In this document: piece after piece, positions 6,694-8,106 of the stretch
Numbering within the stretch: the stretch's first letter is position 1
Layout of the letters: every line of letters begins with the position of its first letter
DNA from: Acidobacteriota bacterium
GTDB taxonomy: Bacteria; Acidobacteriota; Terriglobia; UBA7540
Assembly: GCA_021827245.1 (NCBI GenBank)
Contig: JAKAWN010000315.1
Location: 1-8,106, forward strand
DNA length: 8,106 bases
Direction: 5' to 3'
Program-made: the position numbers and the translations under genes
The notes under the pieces: model-generated
The model's database searches: none
Seen by the model: only the letters and a program-made list of their open reading frames with translations
What the model was told of the DNA's origin: nothing

Positions 6694-6796
6694 ATTTGCG
6701 TCAACGACCGGACAATCAGCGAAAATCCTCGATGAAAAGGGGTGGCACTCTAAAGCCAAAACTCCCTCGAGGAACCGCAAGGAGTGCTACAGATAA
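6694..6796 (+). other. Unassigned coding-like debris after the integrase remnant
   Basis: Two overlapping frames give a continuous protein-like reading if one base is dropped near 6724: ICVNDRTISE, then ILDEKGWHSKAKTPSRNRKE, ending at TAA 6794-6796. The second part faintly recalls the helix-turn-helix C-terminal region of serine recombinases (L-x-x-x-GW-x-S/T-K). The match is too short to assign. It could be a further mobile-element fragment or chance. Confidence 0.2.
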
Positions 6797-6826
6797 AAAG
6801 CACTAGGAAAGTCTAAGAGAAGAGAA

Positions 6827-6997
6827 AAAGGACCGCCCCTCCGAAGGGGGTGGCGCGGCAGGGCCCTGAATCACAAGCGCGTCTAGCATCGGCTGCGCGA
6901 GGATAACCTGCTGCGCCTGCGGAAGAGGAAGTTCGTGGTGATGACGGAGACCGATCACGGATTGCCAGTATATCCCAACCCGGCCCGTTCCTTGGTG
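6827..6997 (+). pseudogene. IS3-family transposase OrfB fragment
   Basis: A short piece of an IS3-type DDE transposase (OrfB/InsF-like), from the region before the rve integrase core. One frame reads LRRGW, then a slightly expanded linker, LNHKRV, an in-frame TAG at 6884-6886, HRLREDNLLRLRKRKFVV, and GLPVYPNPARSLV. The family pattern is RRxGW--VNHKRVxRLMREDNLLCLRKRKFV...YPNLAR, so the register is clear. Both sides are lost: the upstream HTH half and the catalytic DDE residues are absent. The reading becomes unrelated after ~6997. Inactive relic lying between the integrase remnant and the amidohydrolase tail. Confidence 0.72.
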
Positions 6998-7065
6998 TCT
7001 CCCTCGGGGATGGTGGAAACCCGCCTTGCAGGCAACGTATAGGGTCGTGTAATGTGGTCGCGTGA

Positions 7066-7239
7066 AAAGAAACCTGCGGGCGATTGATGTTTGGCAGTAA
7101 TCGGCCTGTTTGCATTGTGGCTGGAACCTATGATCAGGTCACTGACACCTTGGACGTGGTCTTATTGGCCGTCCTTAATCCGGTGTCCGAGGCTGCAATC
7201 TTCGGGACGAATGCGGCACGGTTTTGCAAGACCATTTAG
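7066..7239 (+). pseudogene. Amidohydrolase-2 family gene, 3' remnant
   Basis: The last ~58 codons of a metal-dependent amidohydrolase (PF04909-like, the family that includes sugar-lactone hydrolases). The reading is CGRLMFGSNRPVCIVAG, TYDQVTDTLDVVLLAVL, EAAIFGTNAARFCKTI, then TAG at 7237-7239. The family end is RLMFGSDWPVC...Y..V...L...E..AIFG.NAARFY. An in-frame TGA at 7063-7065 closes the frame on the left. Weak similarity (CNVVA) may reach back to ~7048. The conserved GSD aspartate, a metal/catalytic residue, is Asn here, and the following Trp is Arg, which fits decay. The TAG overlaps the AGGAGG of the next gene, so the two were probably an operon before the 5' part was lost to the debris upstream. 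Confidence 0.65.
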
Positions 7240-7243
7240 GAGG
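7238..7243 (+). promoter_or_regulatory. Perfect Shine-Dalgarno preceding an ATT start
   Basis: AGGAGG is followed by TGAACC and then ATT at 7250-7252, a 6-base spacing. The TGA at 7244-7246 is in frame with the downstream gene and blocks any earlier start. There is no ATG, GTG or TTG in frame until ATG 7304, which lies after the nucleotide-binding glycine motif. Confidence 0.7.
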
Positions 7244-7249
7244 TGAACC

Positions 7250-8106
7250 ATTTTAGAATCGAAAGTTGGCGTAGCGTTTCTCGGTGCAGGAATCGTAGCT
7301 GAAATGCATGGCCGCGCGGTTGCTGCAAACCCCAACGTCAAGCTCATAACCGTCTTTGATCCAAAAACTGCACGCGCCAGGGCCCTGGCAAGGAAGTATG
7401 GCGCAAGGGTCGGCGGCAGTTTACAGGAAGTGCTGGATAACCCGCGAGTGAATGCGGTGCACATTTTGACTCCGCCTGATCATCATATCAAAACAGCATT
7501 TGCAAGTCTCAAAGCGGGGAAACACGTGTTAGTAGAAAAGCCCGTAGCCTGGCGGGCGAATGACATTAAGAGAATGCAATCAGCCGCCGCAAAAGCGAAT
7601 CGCGTTTGCATGCCGGCCCATAATTACATCTATAACCCATCGCTGCAGCGCGCGAAGCGCCTTATCGATGAAGGCAAACTGGGACGGATAGCAAGCTTGT
7701 GGGTCCTGTACAACATTTTCCATCCCGAGAACGTTGCTTCTATCTATGGGGGTGTTCTTCGAGCGGTATGCGTTCATCATGCATATTCATTGCTTTATCT
7801 TCTGGGGCGGCCATCGCGGCTGACAGCTACGGTGTCACGGATCCACTACCGGCGGCTGACCTGCGAAGATCAGGCGATGATGGTGTGCCAAATGCCGAAT
7901 GGCGCGATTGCCAACCTTTGGTGCAGCTTTGCGGCAAAGGACCTTACGAGTGATCCGTGGACCGTGGTTTACAAGGTCCTTGGTACCGAGGGTGGCCTGA
8001 GCTACACGTGGAACGAAGCGCAATTTGTAGATGACCATGGCCCTGGATGGGGACTTTCTTGCTACGTGGACATCTTCCTGAATGAATTCGATTACTTCAC
8101 TAACCG
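7250..8106 (+). CDS. Gfo/Idh/MocA-family NAD(P)-dependent oxidoreductase, 3' end outside window
   Basis: The frame is open from the TGA at 7244 to the window end (285 codons) and encodes a sugar-type dehydrogenase. Residues 6-130 are the Rossmann domain: VGVAFLGAGIVAEMHGRAV with G12-x-G14 and A17, then VILTPP-type HILTPPDHH and the family hallmark EKPVA (Glu96-Lys97-Pro98), whose Lys is catalytic. Residues ~130-285 are the alpha/beta C-terminal domain with HNYIYNPSLQRAKRLI, GKLGRI, and the His pair VHHAYSLLYLLG (176-177). All expected motifs are in place, so the gene looks functional. The start is inferred as ATT 7250 after AGGAGG. Starting at ATG 7304 would delete the cofactor loop. A sequencing error (ATG read as ATT) is the main alternative. 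Its usual partner, an amidohydrolase, survives only as a tail 10 bases upstream. Substrates in this family are mostly polyols and sugars; the exact one is unknown. Confidence 0.85.
   Translation, partial: MLESKVGVAFLGAGIVAEMHGRAVAANPNVKLITVFDPKTARARALARKYGARVGGSLQEVLDNPRVNAVHILTPPDHHIKTAFASLKAGKHVLVEKPVAWRANDIKRMQSAAAKANRVCMPAHNYIYNPSLQRAKRLIDEGKLGRIASLWVLYNIFHPENVASIYGGVLRAVCVHHAYSLLYLLGRPSRLTATVSRIHYRRLTCEDQAMMVCQMPNGAIANLWCSFAAKDLTSDPWTVVYKVLGTEGGLSYTWNEAQFVDDHGPGWGLSCYVDIFLNEFDYFTN

Noticed and set aside
6813..7115. A 100-codon minus-strand frame across the debris region
   Set aside because: The plus strand here holds an IS3 OrfB fragment and the amidohydrolase tail, whose family motifs are clear; the minus reading has none.
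1..8106. CRISPR array, tRNA, rRNA or known riboswitch
   Set aside because: No regularly spaced identical repeats and no cloverleaf, rRNA or riboswitch core was recognised by eye; a covariance-model scan was not possible.

Overview
The window looks like a chromosomal stretch from a moderately GC-rich soil-type bacterium. The best guess is Acidobacteriota (Bryobacter/Solibacter-like). The basis is the protein flavour, the tyrosine-recombinase type whose wreck lies at 6369 on, and the many decayed insertion elements. This is recognition from memory, not a database result. No rRNA, tRNA or CRISPR array was seen.

Layout. (1) 1-297: a run of four hairpins (21-118) that may be the tail of a decayed IS200/IS605-like transposase gene, then an untranslated leader with one operator-like palindrome. 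(2) 298-2496 (+): a Tat-exported glycoside-hydrolase-like enzyme with a beta-galactosidase-type trimerisation domain. (3) 2497-2836: a wrecked, internally deleted IS200/IS605-type tnpA, followed by the promoter of the next gene. (4) 2837-4549 (+): a Sec-exported esterase with an enterochelin-esterase-like N-domain and an alpha/beta-hydrolase domain. (5) 4770-6179 (-): a membrane protein with about seven transmembrane segments fused to a SpoIIE/RsbU-type PP2C phosphatase, convergent with the esterase and starting at TTG. (6) 6369-7239 (+): a gene graveyard with a tyrosine integrase N-terminus carrying two in-frame stops, an IS3-family OrfB fragment, and the last ~55 codons of an amidohydrolase-2 gene. 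(7) 7250 to the window end (+): a Gfo/Idh/MocA oxidoreductase, intact as far as visible. It has no ATG/GTG/TTG in a usable place and appears to start at ATT behind a perfect AGGAGG. Start-codon-based gene calling would miss or truncate it.

How the genes fit together. Genes 2, 4 and 7 and the amidohydrolase remnant fit a carbohydrate theme: exported hydrolase and esterase, and an intracellular sugar-type dehydrogenase that once followed an amidohydrolase (lactonase-like family) with a 10-nt gap. The phosphatase is a signalling protein with no visible partner here. Mobile-element debris separates nearly every functional unit, so the window reads as modules brought together or cut apart by insertion and deletion rather than one operon. 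The most unusual observations are the ATT-initiated oxidoreductase, the truncated operon upstream of it, and the two related repeat relics bracketing the glycoside hydrolase gene.
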